Below are positions 37,701 to 48,669 of a stretch of DNA of 64,000 bases, piece by piece (within the stretch, counting starts at the first letter, position 1; every line of letters begins with the position of its first letter). A model generated the notes under the pieces. That model was not told where the DNA came from. It was given only the letters and a program-made list of their open reading frames with translations, and made no database searches. The stretch comes from Limnomonas spitsbergensis (lineage: Eukaryota > Chlorophyta > Chlorophyceae > Chlamydomonadales), in contig JAYJMM010000118.1 of assembly GCA_037349105.1 (NCBI GenBank), forward strand, positions 1,302,001-1,366,000, read 5' to 3'. The position numbers and the translations under genes were made by a program.

Positions 37701-39273
37701 ACTGCTGCAGGCAGGCAGCAACGGGGCTTCCTCGGCGGCTTCCCTAGCCACGGTCGCGGTCAAGTCGTCGCTTGCCGGACGAGCCAGGGATCCTAGGCCG
37801 GGGACACAGGCGGGCGGTATCTTGAAGCACGTGAATGGCAAGGACACGGGGGGAGCCGCCATGGACCAGCAGCTGACGAATCTGGGCTCGGTTTTCTCCT
37901 CCCCCGTCAGCCAGCCAGACTCGGGTGCATCCGCTGCTTCTGCGTCCACCTCAGCTGCTGCTACTGGGCCTGACAGGTGGCGCATCACCTCTGGTCTTCA
38001 GGCTGGCCAGTCTGCAGCCTCAAGGACACCCTCCCACAGCAGCAGCAGCAGCAGTTCGACAGCATCGCCTCTGCCCCCGGCTGGTGCGCAGCAGCCATCG
38101 CCAATTTCCCCGACCCAGGGTGGTGGGCAGCGGCCACCGCCAGTGTCCCCGACCAACTCAGGGGCGTGGTCTGGTCCAGGTCGGTGGGCCAGACCTTCGC
38201 CACATTCAGGCTGGAGCAACAGGGTGTCTGCTGCTGAACCCCGGCAGGCAGCGGACCAAGTATCTGAGCCCTACATCATGCTGCCCAACCCTTGCTTTGC
38301 ACAAGACCCCGAAGGAGCCGCTGCTGACGTCGGAGTTACAGCTCCCTGGCGACCCACTCCCCTCAAAATCCCGACACCGCCTGACGACGACGGCGTCGGT
38401 GGTGGGATGACAAGCGGCCCATCGACATACGGAGTGTCGTTCTCCATGCCGATGCCGCCATCAGCGTCCAAAATGAGGCGGTCTACGCAATCCCCGACTG
38501 CATCGGTCGCGTCCCCGAGCATATCCTTCTCGATGCCAATGCCGCCATCAGCTTCGCAACTTCGGCGGCTCACGCAATCTCCGTCTACATCTGCAGCCTC
38601 CCCGCATGGCTCCGAGGTGGTCAATGGGCTGATAAGGCGGACTGCTGCAGCACCGTCCCCCAATAATCCGCTCGGGCCACATCCCGCCGGCACTTTCCCC
38701 GCAGCCAGACGTACCTCGGCAGACTCGCCCCCGGCCAGCCCAGGAAAGCAGCGTCAGGGCGGCGGCCGCCCCTTGTCGGCACCCCACGCCCCACTATCAT
38801 ACGCGGGGCCGCCTCCGCCACTGCAACCTCCAGTGCAGTCGTTAACGGCCAGCAGCAGCAGTAACATTCAGTTCATTTCACCCATGATCCCGACGGCGCG
38901 CTCTTTGATCCCCAAGGCCGGTTCATCCCTGCCGCCTAGACGAGTGCCTGGTGGCCCCGGAGGTTCCCTCGCAGCACAAGCCAGCCGCCTATCCGCCTCC
39001 TCCACCTACCGTGTTGAAACGTCGGGAGCAAGCAGTACCGCCGCAGCTTCGGCTACTGCCCCTGTGCCTGCTGTTGCTGCTGCCGCTGCTGATCCTGCCA
39101 GCACCGCTGCTGCAGCAGCTGCTGCTTCCGTTTATGCCTCTATACATGCAGTTTGCTCGAGGACCAGCAGCTCGACCACTGTCTTGAGTGGTACAGGGAG
39201 TGTCTCACGGTCCTTTGAGCCTATCCCTGATGATGGGCCCATGGCTCGCCGCCGGTCCTCGGAAGACATTTGA
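28741..39273 (+). CDS. Large LRR, multi-pass membrane, receptor-like protein
   Basis: Twelve exons join in frame: 28741-29581, 30149-31035, 31305-31376, 32207-32311, 32882-32983, 33342-33551, 33918-34000, 35166-35670, 35916-36082, 36376-36466, 36820-36914 and 37341-39273, giving about 1,696 residues. A hydrophobic stretch at residues 27-48 is a likely signal peptide. Residues 50-576 are a Cys-rich ectodomain with several N-x-S/T sites. Residues 577-700 hold plant-type leucine-rich repeats (CGLTGALPEEYAQLL, LDLSSNALTGPLP, LDLGQNSLWGPL), one repeat or so per exon. Membrane segments lie near 768-792, 891-914, 922-950, 951-976 and 1027-1050, with a further amphipathic stretch (ELVEFAVMLIQAPAQSISQ) near 995-1013. 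This order faintly recalls XK-related proteins. The remaining 600 or so residues are Pro/Ser-rich and disordered. No kinase is present. A start at 28603 is also open. A role in sensing or adhesion at the cell surface is inference. Confidence 0.75.
31418..31760 (-). repeat. Dispersed SINE-like repeat, copy in receptor-gene intron
   Basis: Contains CTTCAGCTACGTC, GGCCTGTAGCC, TTTGGTCCCAATC and GGCCCAGTGGTGGGCTGG in the order seen in the other copies. It lies in intron 3 and does not disturb the frame. Confidence 0.6.
34112..34675 (+). repeat. 37-bp tandem repeat, 15 copies, inside an intron
   Basis: Fifteen near-identical 37-bp units, each containing CGCCATCCAGGGCTAGGCC, run head to tail in the 1.16-kb intron 34001-35165 of the receptor-like gene. 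Two main variants differ at CACGTTTACC or CACGTTAACC; one unit has CCCCC in place of CCTCC. Units are almost unmutated, so the array is young or homogenised. The intron lies between the ectodomain and the first membrane segment. Confidence 0.95.
34988..35135 (-). repeat. Dispersed SINE-like repeat, copy in receptor-gene intron
   Basis: Carries the block ATTCAGCTACATCACGGCCC, then GGTGCAGCATGCCCTGCTG, TTGGGCC and AAAGGTGGCCTGAGGC. It lies just after the 37-bp array in the same intron. Confidence 0.65.
35745..35815 (+). repeat. Dispersed SINE-like repeat, 3' part
   Basis: Reads GGCCGTGATGTAGCTGAATT, GTAGCTGAAGTGCACTT and then AATAAA, the reverse complement of the start of the copies at 34988 and 62065. 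The AATAAA end suggests this is the 3' end of the element's sense strand. Confidence 0.65.
38429..38607 (+). repeat. In-frame duplication in the receptor tail
   Basis: Two tandem copies of about 30 codons encode SFSMPMPPSAS followed by two residues, then RR, one residue and TQSP. The copies differ mostly at synonymous or conservative positions. The basic R-R-x-T-Q-S-P block looks like a phosphorylation or docking site, which is inference. Confidence 0.8.
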
Positions 39274-40011
39274 GTCATGCCTGCGTGCGGCTGCAACGTC
39301 GCTCTGCTGTTGCCACGCTGCAAACCGGGGCTGGGTCCCCGGACGAGGATGGTGTTCAAGAGGGATGTATGCTTATGTCTTTCCCTAGGCTCTAAAGTCG
39401 TAGGCGGGTGCCACTGGTTCCCGGGCACGCCATGCATGGGTTGTCACTGGAAGGTGTAGACTGACAGAATTAATAACCAGCCAGCCAGCAGCGCATTAAG
39501 ATTAGGTCTAGCAGGTACCTGCACCTGAATACCCAGCGAAGAAGCAATAAGACTGTACAGCTTGAGGACCTTCATAACGAAAAAGAACATCAGCTTCCAA
39601 ACATGTCATAAACCAAGTGCGTGGATTCAGTTGGGAATTATCGCCACTTTTGCAAGCCAGATCGGCTCCATTAAATCTTGGCTTGCTACTGTGGGATTGA
39701 TAAATAGTTTAAGGGCAACCTACATCATTCAATCATCATGACCATCCTGTGCTAGGGACGTTGGTTGTGTAGGCCCCGCATAGCCCCAGTGGGATCTGCC
39801 CCTCCCCACAAACTTGCTACAGGATACTAAGGCGGGATGCAGTGCAGAACGATACAATTCGTATTGTTTTGCAAACGTCCGTCCTTAGCAGCCCTGACTG
39901 GACTAATTACATGGTGGAATTATAACGCTGACGGGGATATATGAATAGCCAGTGAATTGCGCGTGTTTTTTGTGAGTGTTTGGCTGAATTACGAGCATAA
40001 TGGCAGATAAA

Positions 40012-40016
40012 TGTAA
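40012..40016 (+). terminator. Candidate TGTAA polyadenylation signal of the receptor-like gene
   Basis: The first clear TGTAA after the stop codon at 39273 is here, about 740 bp downstream. This is long but possible for a volvocine 3' UTR; no transcript evidence. Confidence 0.3.
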
Positions 40017-41222
40017 CGTTAACTTTTAAGTTACCTCACCAGCCTCCGTTGGTGGAGCCCTCAAACCGGACCGGTACTAGCGGTGCGTGCATTCACACTC
40101 TGACTTGACGATTATGTTGCATCAGATTCCAAGTATTTTCAGTAATTTTCTCGACGCAAGAGAAATGTACGCCCAAGTTTCCTCAGCAGGTTTGTCCTTA
40201 ATAAAACATCAGACAAGGGCTGTCAGGACCTGGAATCTGTCATAGAACTTCAGTTGGCTTACCTTGCTACGAATCACCTCAAACAATGACATGGGATACC
40301 CCCTTCACCACCATCGGTAGTTCCCTACCAAAACAAGGCATATGTGTGCAAGCTTTCGACATGAGTGACCCATGCGTGTTCTCTTACTAGCTATCTATAA
40401 ACAGATATACTCAATGCAAGGCAGTACGGGCGCTACTTTACCAAATGACCACAAGTCTAGAAGTACTTCGAGAAAAAACAAGCAGAAGGTTGATAATCGT
40501 CAGAAGTGGGTCCCCATGCTGCGGACAGCCGGATATCAAAACGTATTTTTCAAGCGCGTACAGGTAGGTGCAAATTAATTATCGACATGTCAGCTAGGTT
40601 ACCGGTATTTACAAAATCAGCTCCATAATCACTGAATCCGAGGTAGTTTTTCACGTTTGCCCCAGGCAGAGCTTTTTATTACATCCAACAGACCAAACAT
40701 GAAAGCAGTAATTATATTACCTATGCCAAGCCCGCACCCACACCTCCAATCGATTTTGACCCATCCCAACAACTCAAAATCTTCAAACAAAGGACTGCTG
40801 TTCATGACATTAACCCAAAGAAAAATTGGTCGCTTGTGGCATGTCATGGAAATCCTCATATCACACCATAGAAAACTGATTAGGTCTGAAGATACATTCA
40901 GACAAATGCCAATCGATCATGTACCGGTATTTCTGTGCACAAGCGGTTCTTTCGCATTTTCAACATCATGCATTGGCATGAATATTCATCGCTAAGGTAA
41001 TAGTAAGGTTGCATGGCAGGGAAGCTACTACTCCTACAACAGCATTGAATCAGCTAGCTAACCAACTTAACTAACGGGCCCTCATTTTATGGGCCCATGC
41101 AGCAGGCAGCCCGAGTGGGAAGTTGGCTGAGCGACAAACGAGTACATGCCGTCATTGCATGCAGCCAGCAGTGCTGCCAGCAGCCTTGTATACATCCTGC
41201 CTTCCTCCTTACCAACAGGTCC

Positions 41223-41288
41223 TGTAGCGCTCCTAGGTCTGAGATGGAATACTGATATACCGTACATGTGATGTACATCTGGATTGCG
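41223..41288 (-). mobile_element. MITE-like repeat, copy 2 (partial)
   Basis: In reverse orientation it reads TGTAGCGCTCCTAGGTCTGA, then ATGTGATGTACATCTGG, matching only one end of the family. Confidence 0.6.
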
Positions 41289-41584
41289 CATCTGAGAGTC
41301 TGTGTGACTTTTCATCAACACTACTCTTCTGACTGGCCAAGTCAGTCACACCTACTACACTAGCCTAGTGTGCTCCCAGGGCCGGTGTTGTAGTGCTGCA
41401 TGCAGGCTAGCTGGTGTGCATGTGCGAATGGTGCGCAGTTCCAGCCACTGACATAGTTATTGACTGAGTCAGGCAGGCAGTCATCTTGCAGACATGTATG
41501 CTACAACATACTGCCGATGCTTACAACAAAGTAAAATAATGATCCCTGTCCGTCTGCTGGTGCAGTACTTGCTTGTACTGCTGC

Positions 41585-41866
41585 CTACTTGAAACCCATG
41601 GTGGACAGGTCGATTTTGCTAGTCAGCATGGCATGCTTGCGCTCCGCACAGGCCACCTTGTTTTCGATAGCTTGCGTAGGGAGGCTATGCAGTATCACCG
41701 GGTGCCGCTCAGTCCTGGCTGAGGCTCCGCCCTCGCCGACTGCCCTGGACGTCACGAGACAGGCCGCGCCCTCCTGGTGGTCCAGCTTCAGCGAAGACTC
41801 GACTGGCACTTGGCGCACGAAGGGACGAGGTGGGACGGGTTCCGCTCCAAACGATGCCAGACTCAT
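41585..41866 (-). CDS. Small hypothetical protein
   Basis: An ORF of 93 codons beginning MSLASFGAEPVPP. Its codon use is GC-rich at third positions, unlike the AT-richer flanks, which argues for coding. The C-terminus, AERKHAMLTSKIDLSTMGFK, looks ordered and polar. No family was recognised. It may be a complete small gene or the last exon of a larger one; no convincing upstream exon was found before the MAD2 gene on the same strand. Confidence 0.4.
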   Translation of the reverse strand: MSLASFGAEPVPPRPFVRQVPVESSLKLDHQEGAACLVTSRAVGEGGASARTERHPVILHSLPTQAIENKVACAERKHAMLTSKIDLSTMGFK

Positions 41867-43012
41867 GATTGCGCAGACAGCGCTGCCTTTTCAAATAGGT
41901 GAAGCAGACCTAAGAATGGACTGGCTCTACAGCAACGGACAGGGCGCCAAATGAGATAGCTGACAGACGGATGAACTGTGCAAGCCCTAACTAATGAGTC
42001 GAACGGGGCAGCTTTCCGATTTATCCTGCTATTTGGTGTTTGATTTATGAAGACAGCCTCGAACCCAGGCGCAAGAGGGGCTGCAATCTCAACTTTGACG
42101 TGTCATCTTCGAAGTGAACCTGCCTGGAACCGGTACTCGACCTTCTTAAGGCGGTACAATCAAGCTGCCAATATCTGATGGAAGGCTTTTCTGTGAATGG
42201 TTATTTCAGAAGACTCATGAGGATGGATGGCACATCTGAAATTTAGTATTGCAATGCTGAGGCTGCAGCTCAGTCAAGAGATGGGGCAGACATCCAAGCC
42301 AAGGCATTCGAGCAGTCGTCATGCGGTCTGGCCTGGCCGGGAGCATGGGCTAAGATTACACAGGTTGACCACCCCGCCAGTAATATACTTACTCTGGACA
42401 CGTTTCTGTGCGTAATCCTAATTTCTTTTATGTAGACGTCTGACATACGTCTCTACCCAAGAACGGAACGTCATTATCTATATCTACATCGAAGTAAGAT
42501 AGAGGGGTGGGGATGGAAGAGAGCTTAAAAGGTATCAAAAGATAAGGCCCTTTTTCTTTCTCTTACATGGCCACTTAACTTCCTCCATCCTGCAAGGCCC
42601 CCATGCCTCAGTCACCTTTGCTGCTTCAACAGAAACAGATACATAGTACGAGTGGCAACTTGCGTCGCCTACCTCAGCTAGAGTGGCAGAGTGATCAAAA
42701 GCGGTACCTTTCCTACTCTCATCACTGGCTTAAAGTTAAACAAAACAATTGAATCAGTTATGCCATCATGTAGAACTCTTGTAGTCACACATGGTCTCAA
42801 GCCACGTGCGACACCAATCAAAGTATTGTGGTGCATGTTATGCCCTTGCCATGGCTGATTATATGAATGTCTGAGGTGTCAAAACTCTTTGACCTGTATC
42901 TTTCTGCCCTAGTGGCGATGTCACACAAAACAACAGACCCAAAGAAATTGATGGCCCTCTTCATGGATCCAATATTCCTAGCATGTTCAGATACAATTCA
43001 TTCTCCATTGCG
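41867..43012. other. Intergenic region downstream of MAD2
   Basis: Contains the MAD2 3' UTR by inference. No gene or RNA was recognised. Confidence 0.5.
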
Positions 43013-45792
43013 TCAAAGGACATCATCGCTTGGGGCCTTGTAGGCAACCATAGTCTTGACACCATGCACCTGTCCAGAAACAAGCCACGATCAGGATAGA
43101 CTGAGAGAATCACAATTATGAAGAGTCGAGAAAACTTAATTCAATTAAGGAACACAGCTCATGTGCAGCGTACATATTATATAATCACAATGTTCACACA
43201 CAATAAAACAGCAAAACATGACCAACAGAATATAGGCAGGGCTTTCATCCTGTGTTGGCTCACCCATGCCAGGTTGTTATGACCAGTTTTTAACAATATA
43301 CTCAGTGTCACATGGCCAGATTGAGGGTCTTGAACCCTCCCTCCCTCCTGCTTGCTCACCTTGGTGCTGAAGCCTCTCAAAGATACAATTTCGGCGTTGA
43401 GGATGTTGCGGGGAGCACTGTCCTCCCTGCAGAGAGGCAAACGTGTGGTTGACATGGTCATGTAGATCGTGATGGATAGCAATGCCGCAGTATCATGGCC
43501 GTTGCCATGCTACACCATGCCATCCATGTAAGGGCGAGGTGAGCGGTCCTCCATGTATTGAGGCAAGGGTGACGATGACATGATTGACCCGTCAGCTAGA
43601 TGAGCACACCTTGCAATGCTACAGGATGATGGGCTGTCCCAAACTATAGCATGCAACCGATGGCTGCAAGAGCAGCTGCAGTTGTTTCATGTCTCAACAC
43701 CAAGCCAGCCTGAAACTCTGAGCCCTATTCAGGGAGTTTTTTTTTTACCCCTTCAAAAGTTTAACAAAATTGGCAATCAACCCTGGCACTACTAACCTCG
43801 ACTCCTGCTTCGATGGAACCGCATACAAATCAAATAAACTGTTTCGAATTAAGCTGTACTGAGCGATGGGCCCCACCATTGGTCTGGCAAGTCATCGATT
43901 TGATTGGTGTAGACGAGGATGTCAATGGTACCTGTCAAGAAGCAGAAGTTGCAAGGGTGCGAGACGGTAAATGTAAGGGATAAATGGTCTTGGCAGAATC
44001 AATATATGTGACAAGGGCATACAATGCAGGCCAAGGGATGCAAGGGAAAGAGAGACCTATCCTCCCTGCCGGCAATGCCGTCCATTCATCGCACCCTAGC
44101 TGCTCCATGCAAGCTGAGAATCCTGCAGTCAAGAGCTCTCGGATGCTGAAGCAACCCGAAGGGTCTGTCCTGTCAAGAGCCTCGAACTCACATCGTGTCT
44201 CTAGCAACGGCAGGAAGGTGACGCTGGCTGTAATCTACAAGCAAGGAAACAGAGCAAGGCCAGGACGTCAATCTAACATGGCAGCGGCGTGGACATGGAG
44301 AGCGTATGCTGGGTTTGCTTCAAAGGTTATGACGATCAATAATCTGGATTTTGGAGGTTGAATCCGCATCTACAAGCAATTTTGGTGGATCTGGTCCAGC
44401 AGAGCTGCCTACCTGGCGCATGATGGCCTGGATCTCATTGGTGATCTCCTTATCAGGCTTAGCCGGCAAAGGTCTTTCATGAGGACAAGGTCAAACGGGA
44501 GGTGGAATCATATGTCAGTAAGCAGGAGGGGCTAATCCAATGCAAATCCAGTTGAATGAAGTAACGAAGGTTTGGCTTGTGCAACCTAGATAAATCATCA
44601 GCTATGGATGGCCATCACTAGGCACTTGAACACAATGTCATGGGAAGCCCTGAGATCCATGTAATGCGGTGTAAGTGAGCATGCATACAGGCACTCATAC
44701 GAGCCCCGGCGGTTTTAACATGGTGCTGATACTGCGAGATTAGGCGTCATGCACCCGGCACCCACCCTGTTCCCACGAGCACGTCCTTGTTTGTCTCGAT
44801 GTCAAACGTCCACCTCTCCAGCACCTCCTTGGTGTCCGCTTCTGTAACCACTAAGACAAACTGCCGCAGGCTGCCCTGCTCCAGCCATGCTGCGACATCC
44901 GGACAAGGCTAAACACGTCAGGTCACATACCATCGGTACAGCTAAAGGCATACCGGTTTGTTGGGTTTTGTGATATTGTGACTTTTCATGATACATGCAG
45001 TCAGTCTGTGTTGCAGGTCGTCAGCCATGCACTCTGTCAGAGTTGCTAGAATGAGAAGCATGGATATCCAAATCAGCATCTGAGATTGTCGCATCAACCA
45101 GGGCCTCGGAGCCCAGGTCTGCATGTGCCAAGATACCCGTTTCATATATCCTGGTTCCAATCAAGTTGTGACGACACATTTTCTTTCCATGGCATGCATC
45201 CACCCATCCCCACCCCATGCATCATGCTCTTGAATCTTTGTCTTTCATGTCTCTGACACCTGTGGTACACAGTACAAGATAACCTACCGGTACTTCCTTG
45301 AGTAGTTCATGCATGAGTCCATGGAAATAGGTCATCCAGCAGCAGCTGCTGCATCACATATCTGTTTTCTGCTTTTTTATGCTGGCAGCACCTCCTCAGT
45401 CAATTTTGGGGTGGTTGCCATACTACTGTGATGCAAAAACTCACTTCTGCACTGAGACATGAGGCATGAGAGGTACTGGCTCAGCTTCTCGTCAGTGCTC
45501 TGCCACAGTGCCAGCCCATATTGCTTCTTCGCCTCAAACGCCTCTGGAGGGTAGATTCCGCGCTGGTACAAGATGCTGAGCAGGCATGATCAGGCAATAG
45601 GGGAAGGCACGCATGGCAAGGCGGCAAGCCGAGCTGTCAGGCGGAACGCTCTGTCCGGAGCGAGAAAGTAAGAGCGTCACAGGGTTCGACTTGGACGCAC
45701 TTGTTTACGCCGTATTCGAAGAATTCAGATACTGTCTGTGCCGATCCTTTAAGCGTGATGACATTGCGCTGCAGCTGCGTTTGAGTCTGCAT
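43013..45792 (-). CDS. MAD2: Mitotic spindle assembly checkpoint protein MAD2
   Basis: Eight exons: 45701-45792, 45445-45575, 44766-44889, 44413-44473, 44192-44234, 43877-43931, 43360-43426 and 43013-43069, giving 209 residues, close to the usual 205 or so. MAD2 is a HORMA-domain protein that binds MAD1 and CDC20 at unattached kinetochores and inhibits the anaphase-promoting complex. The sequence shows the N-terminal helix (ITLKGSAQTVSEFFEYGVN), the ILYQRGIYPPEAF motif, the strand LERWTFDIE, the helix TNEIQAIMRQITASVTFLPL, and the C-terminal safety-belt segment from SLRGFSTKVHGVKTMVAYK. All introns have GT-AG ends. The loop VGTGPLPAKPDKEI depends on an acceptor at 44474 and is the least certain junction. 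The gene has no visible damage. Confidence 0.94.
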
Positions 45793-46651
45793 CGCGGACA
45801 GTACCGACAGAATTCGAAACTTAATATCCTCCCTCTGTTTGTATCGCTGACTATGTGGGAGCACAGGAAGAGGCTTGAATGCTTTTGATTGCATGGGTTT
45901 CATACTAAGAGTGTTGACGCTCATTGTGATCCAACAGATCCAGCCGAGCATCGTCATGGATCAGAATTTTGAATCCAAACTCCTTGTGAGTTAACTTACC
46001 GTAAGCGCGAAGACACGAGCAGGGTCGATCATAATACTTTTCTCAAAACTACAGTGCAAACTGTCACTCCAGACCTGGCAACATCTTCATCCGCGCTGGC
46101 AGCTGGAAGGCAGCTGTAGCCGAGATCACCCGTGCAGCCTGGAATGTATGCAGGGATTGGCACAACCGCTTGCGCGAGTGCTTGTCCTGTCTGGTTAATA
46201 TCTTGATTGAGATTCACGGTACTGCGGAGGCGCTGCTGCAGGATACCCAATGCGACAGCCGGGCTGTGGATGGTGGACAGAGTTTAGAACGGTGCATACT
46301 GGGCTAGTGGGCTGTAGAGTGTGGACACATGTGCATTAGTGAGGCAGCTCCTGAACTTTGCAAGGTCAGAATTTCGAAATGGACGAGCACTGCCAAAGGC
46401 AGCGATTTGTGGAAACCAAACTCTACTCCGCATGCTTCTGGTAATCTGGTATAGCTAGAGCATGCGCCCCACACAGACTGCCAGGATGGCAGTATGTTGT
46501 GTGCAGCAGCTTTGGACTACCACGAGGTAGTGATATGCATGCTCCTTGATAGGCTTGGCTGTGTATGATGCACCATGATCGAATTGCCATGATGGTGAGG
46601 CGTTGTGCCGGGTAGCTCATGATGGCTGAGAGGTCGTGGTGCGTACATTTC
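45793..46651. other. MAD2 upstream region
   Basis: Promoter and leader region of MAD2 on the minus strand. A 73-codon minus-strand ORF at 46029-46250 has no recognisable family. The stretch 46440-46640 is rich in GCATG/CATG words. Confidence 0.45.
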
Positions 46652-46833
46652 TGTAGCAACCTGCACACCTGGTACATATGTACTATAATAGTTATGTTGT
46701 AAAGAGCACCGCCTCGCTCTATACTGTCTGTGCCTCCTTAGGATGCGGTATATCATCCATTGCACAGTCCAGATGTACATCACATGTACATCAGTATTCC
46801 ATCTCAGACCTAGTAGCTTTAGGAACGCTACAT
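46652..46833 (+). mobile_element. MITE-like repeat, copy 3
   Basis: A 182-bp copy from TGTAGCAACCTG to AGGAACGCTACA, giving short imperfect inverted ends (TGTAGCAACCT and TGTAGCGTTCC). It is nearly identical to copy 4 at 55736, so the two are recent. No coding capacity. Confidence 0.7.
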
Positions 46834-47040
46834 AACCCCCCACTTAGAACAAACCCCCTTTTTGAGAGGATGAAAGATCTGTAGGAAATAGGGATTGTTG
46901 ATAGTGCATATGGCGTCCCATAATGACACTGACCCTGGAGGTTAGACTGATTTGGTTAACGTGTATTGCAGCACGAAAATGACAGGATGTATGCTGCAGC
47001 ATCACCTGAAAGAAGAGAGCAATGTGTAGCTAGCACAAGC

Positions 47041-48618
47041 TCAAGAAAGAACATTGGTTGTAGTGTCAATGTAATCCCAGTAGGCCTTGAGTGTGGCCCC
47101 CTCTGCATCACGTGTGGCCGAGGACTCAGGCTCCCATGAATTATGCTCAGGGCCAAATGTTTTCCATTTGACCAAAAATTCATTGGATCGACGTGATTTG
47201 AATTTCTTTCGATGATCCAAAATTCGTTCGATGACGAAATTGGGTTCCCCATGAATCATGACAGGGTCCGGCGGCTGCACCCGCCCGTCAGTTTGAAATG
47301 GTTTGAGCTTGGATACATGAAAAACCGGGTGAATACGTAGAGTGTCTGGTAAATCAAGTTTGTATGCCAAGTTCGTGCCTTTGATAGTAGCGGAAATTGG
47401 GAAAGGTCCAATCCATTTAGGCAATAGTTTCAGAGTACTGCGCCGTCCAGCGGCTCTTTTTAAATGAATATGTTTAGTATTCAAGAGGACCATGTCCCCA
47501 ATATTATACGAGACATCCATGTGATGTTGGTCATAATAGAGTTTCTGACGCTGCTGAGCGGCAAAGAGAAACTTTCTAGCCTCAGGTAAACCTTCAGACA
47601 TTTTATCTGCAAATGCTGAAGCAGTAGGTACTTTGGTACTTCCAGGCATAACCGTAAGAGGGAGACGTGGATCACGTCCATGATTTAATCGAAATGGAGT
47701 TGTACCAATAGATTCATGGTGAGAATTGTTGATTGCAAATTCTGCAGTTGATAAACAACTGTCCCATTCTGTATGTTCGAGATGACCGACATAATGCTTG
47801 ATCATATCTTCCAATACTCGATTGACTCTTTCATTTTGACCATCACGTTGAGGGTGAAATGCAGTAGATCGGCTGTGACTGGTACCGATGATGCGAAGCA
47901 ACTCGGTCCAGAATTTACCCGTAAATACGGAGCCTCGATCCGAAACCATATCAAGGGGAAGGCCATGATGTTTCCATACCGTATCCACAAGGAGCTGAAC
48001 AGTGCCCGCACTGTCAATGGTGGATTTGGTAGGAGCAAAATGAACCATTTTGGTAAGTCGACAGACAAACACAATGATGGTATCAAAGCCTTTCCTTGTT
48101 TTGGGGAGCTGTTGAATAAAGTCCATGCTAACCGAGTCCCAAGGAGCTGCGGGTATGGCCAGGGGCTGTAATAAGCCTGTTGGTAGCTGGTTTGAACTTT
48201 TATTGCGTTGGCAGCAAGCACAAGTGGATATATAATTTTTAATTTAGTCCTTGATTTGTGGCCACCAAAACATGCGAGTAACAGCTCTGTACGTTTTGGT
48301 AAAACCCCCGTGTCCACTGTATGGTGCATCGTGCATCTCATATAGGATTTGTTTACGAATTTCATCGTCATGCGGGACCATCAGTTGATGGTTTTTCCAC
48401 CACAAGCCATCTTTATGACTGAGTTTGTTTAGATTCTCAGGAAGTGCAAACCATGGATCGTTGTCATAGCCGTGTCGCAATAGTTGAGTGATGTCTGTCA
48501 CTATATCGGTACTAGGCGTGATTTCTCTGCGTGCTAAGACGTCAGAAATATCAGCTTTTTCCGTCGGTAGATCTTGATGAATCTCCTCAACAATTGTCTC
48601 CAGATCTGGGGACCCCAC
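47041..48618 (-). pseudogene. Integrase-chromodomain part of gypsy polyprotein, one premature stop
   Basis: The upstream portion (48244-48618) ends in the H-x-H half of the integrase zinc finger (HDAPYSGHGG, MFWWPQIKD). A single in-frame TAA follows at about 48241, after which the same frame continues with the C-x-x-C half (STCACCQRN) and the catalytic core. Core acidic residues are visible: D in SMDFI, D in MVSDRGSVF and E in NERVNRVLED, with 35 residues between the last two. A chromodomain follows (EFLVKWKTFGPEHNSWEPES), which in related elements directs insertion to chromatin marks. The premature stop disables the polyprotein. Confidence 0.88.
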
Positions 48619-48669
48619 AGTCTCCCGTCTGCGCTTCTTTTTGGATAAGCTTCTGGTAGGATGAAGGTT

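Larger units (their letters stand above)
39274..41584. other. Intergenic region, no gene recognised
   Basis: An AT-richer stretch after the receptor-like gene. Short ORFs only; no splice chain or family match. A partial MITE copy lies at 41223-41288. Confidence 0.5.

Noticed and set aside
43360..43426. Indole-3-glycerol phosphate synthase exon (SAPRNIL)
   Set aside because: Brief resemblance only; the flanking exons show this is the MAD2 segment before SLRGFSTK.
47802..48371. 189-codon minus-strand ORF in the integrase region
   Set aside because: It is the wrong frame; the true integrase frame runs through a single TAA.
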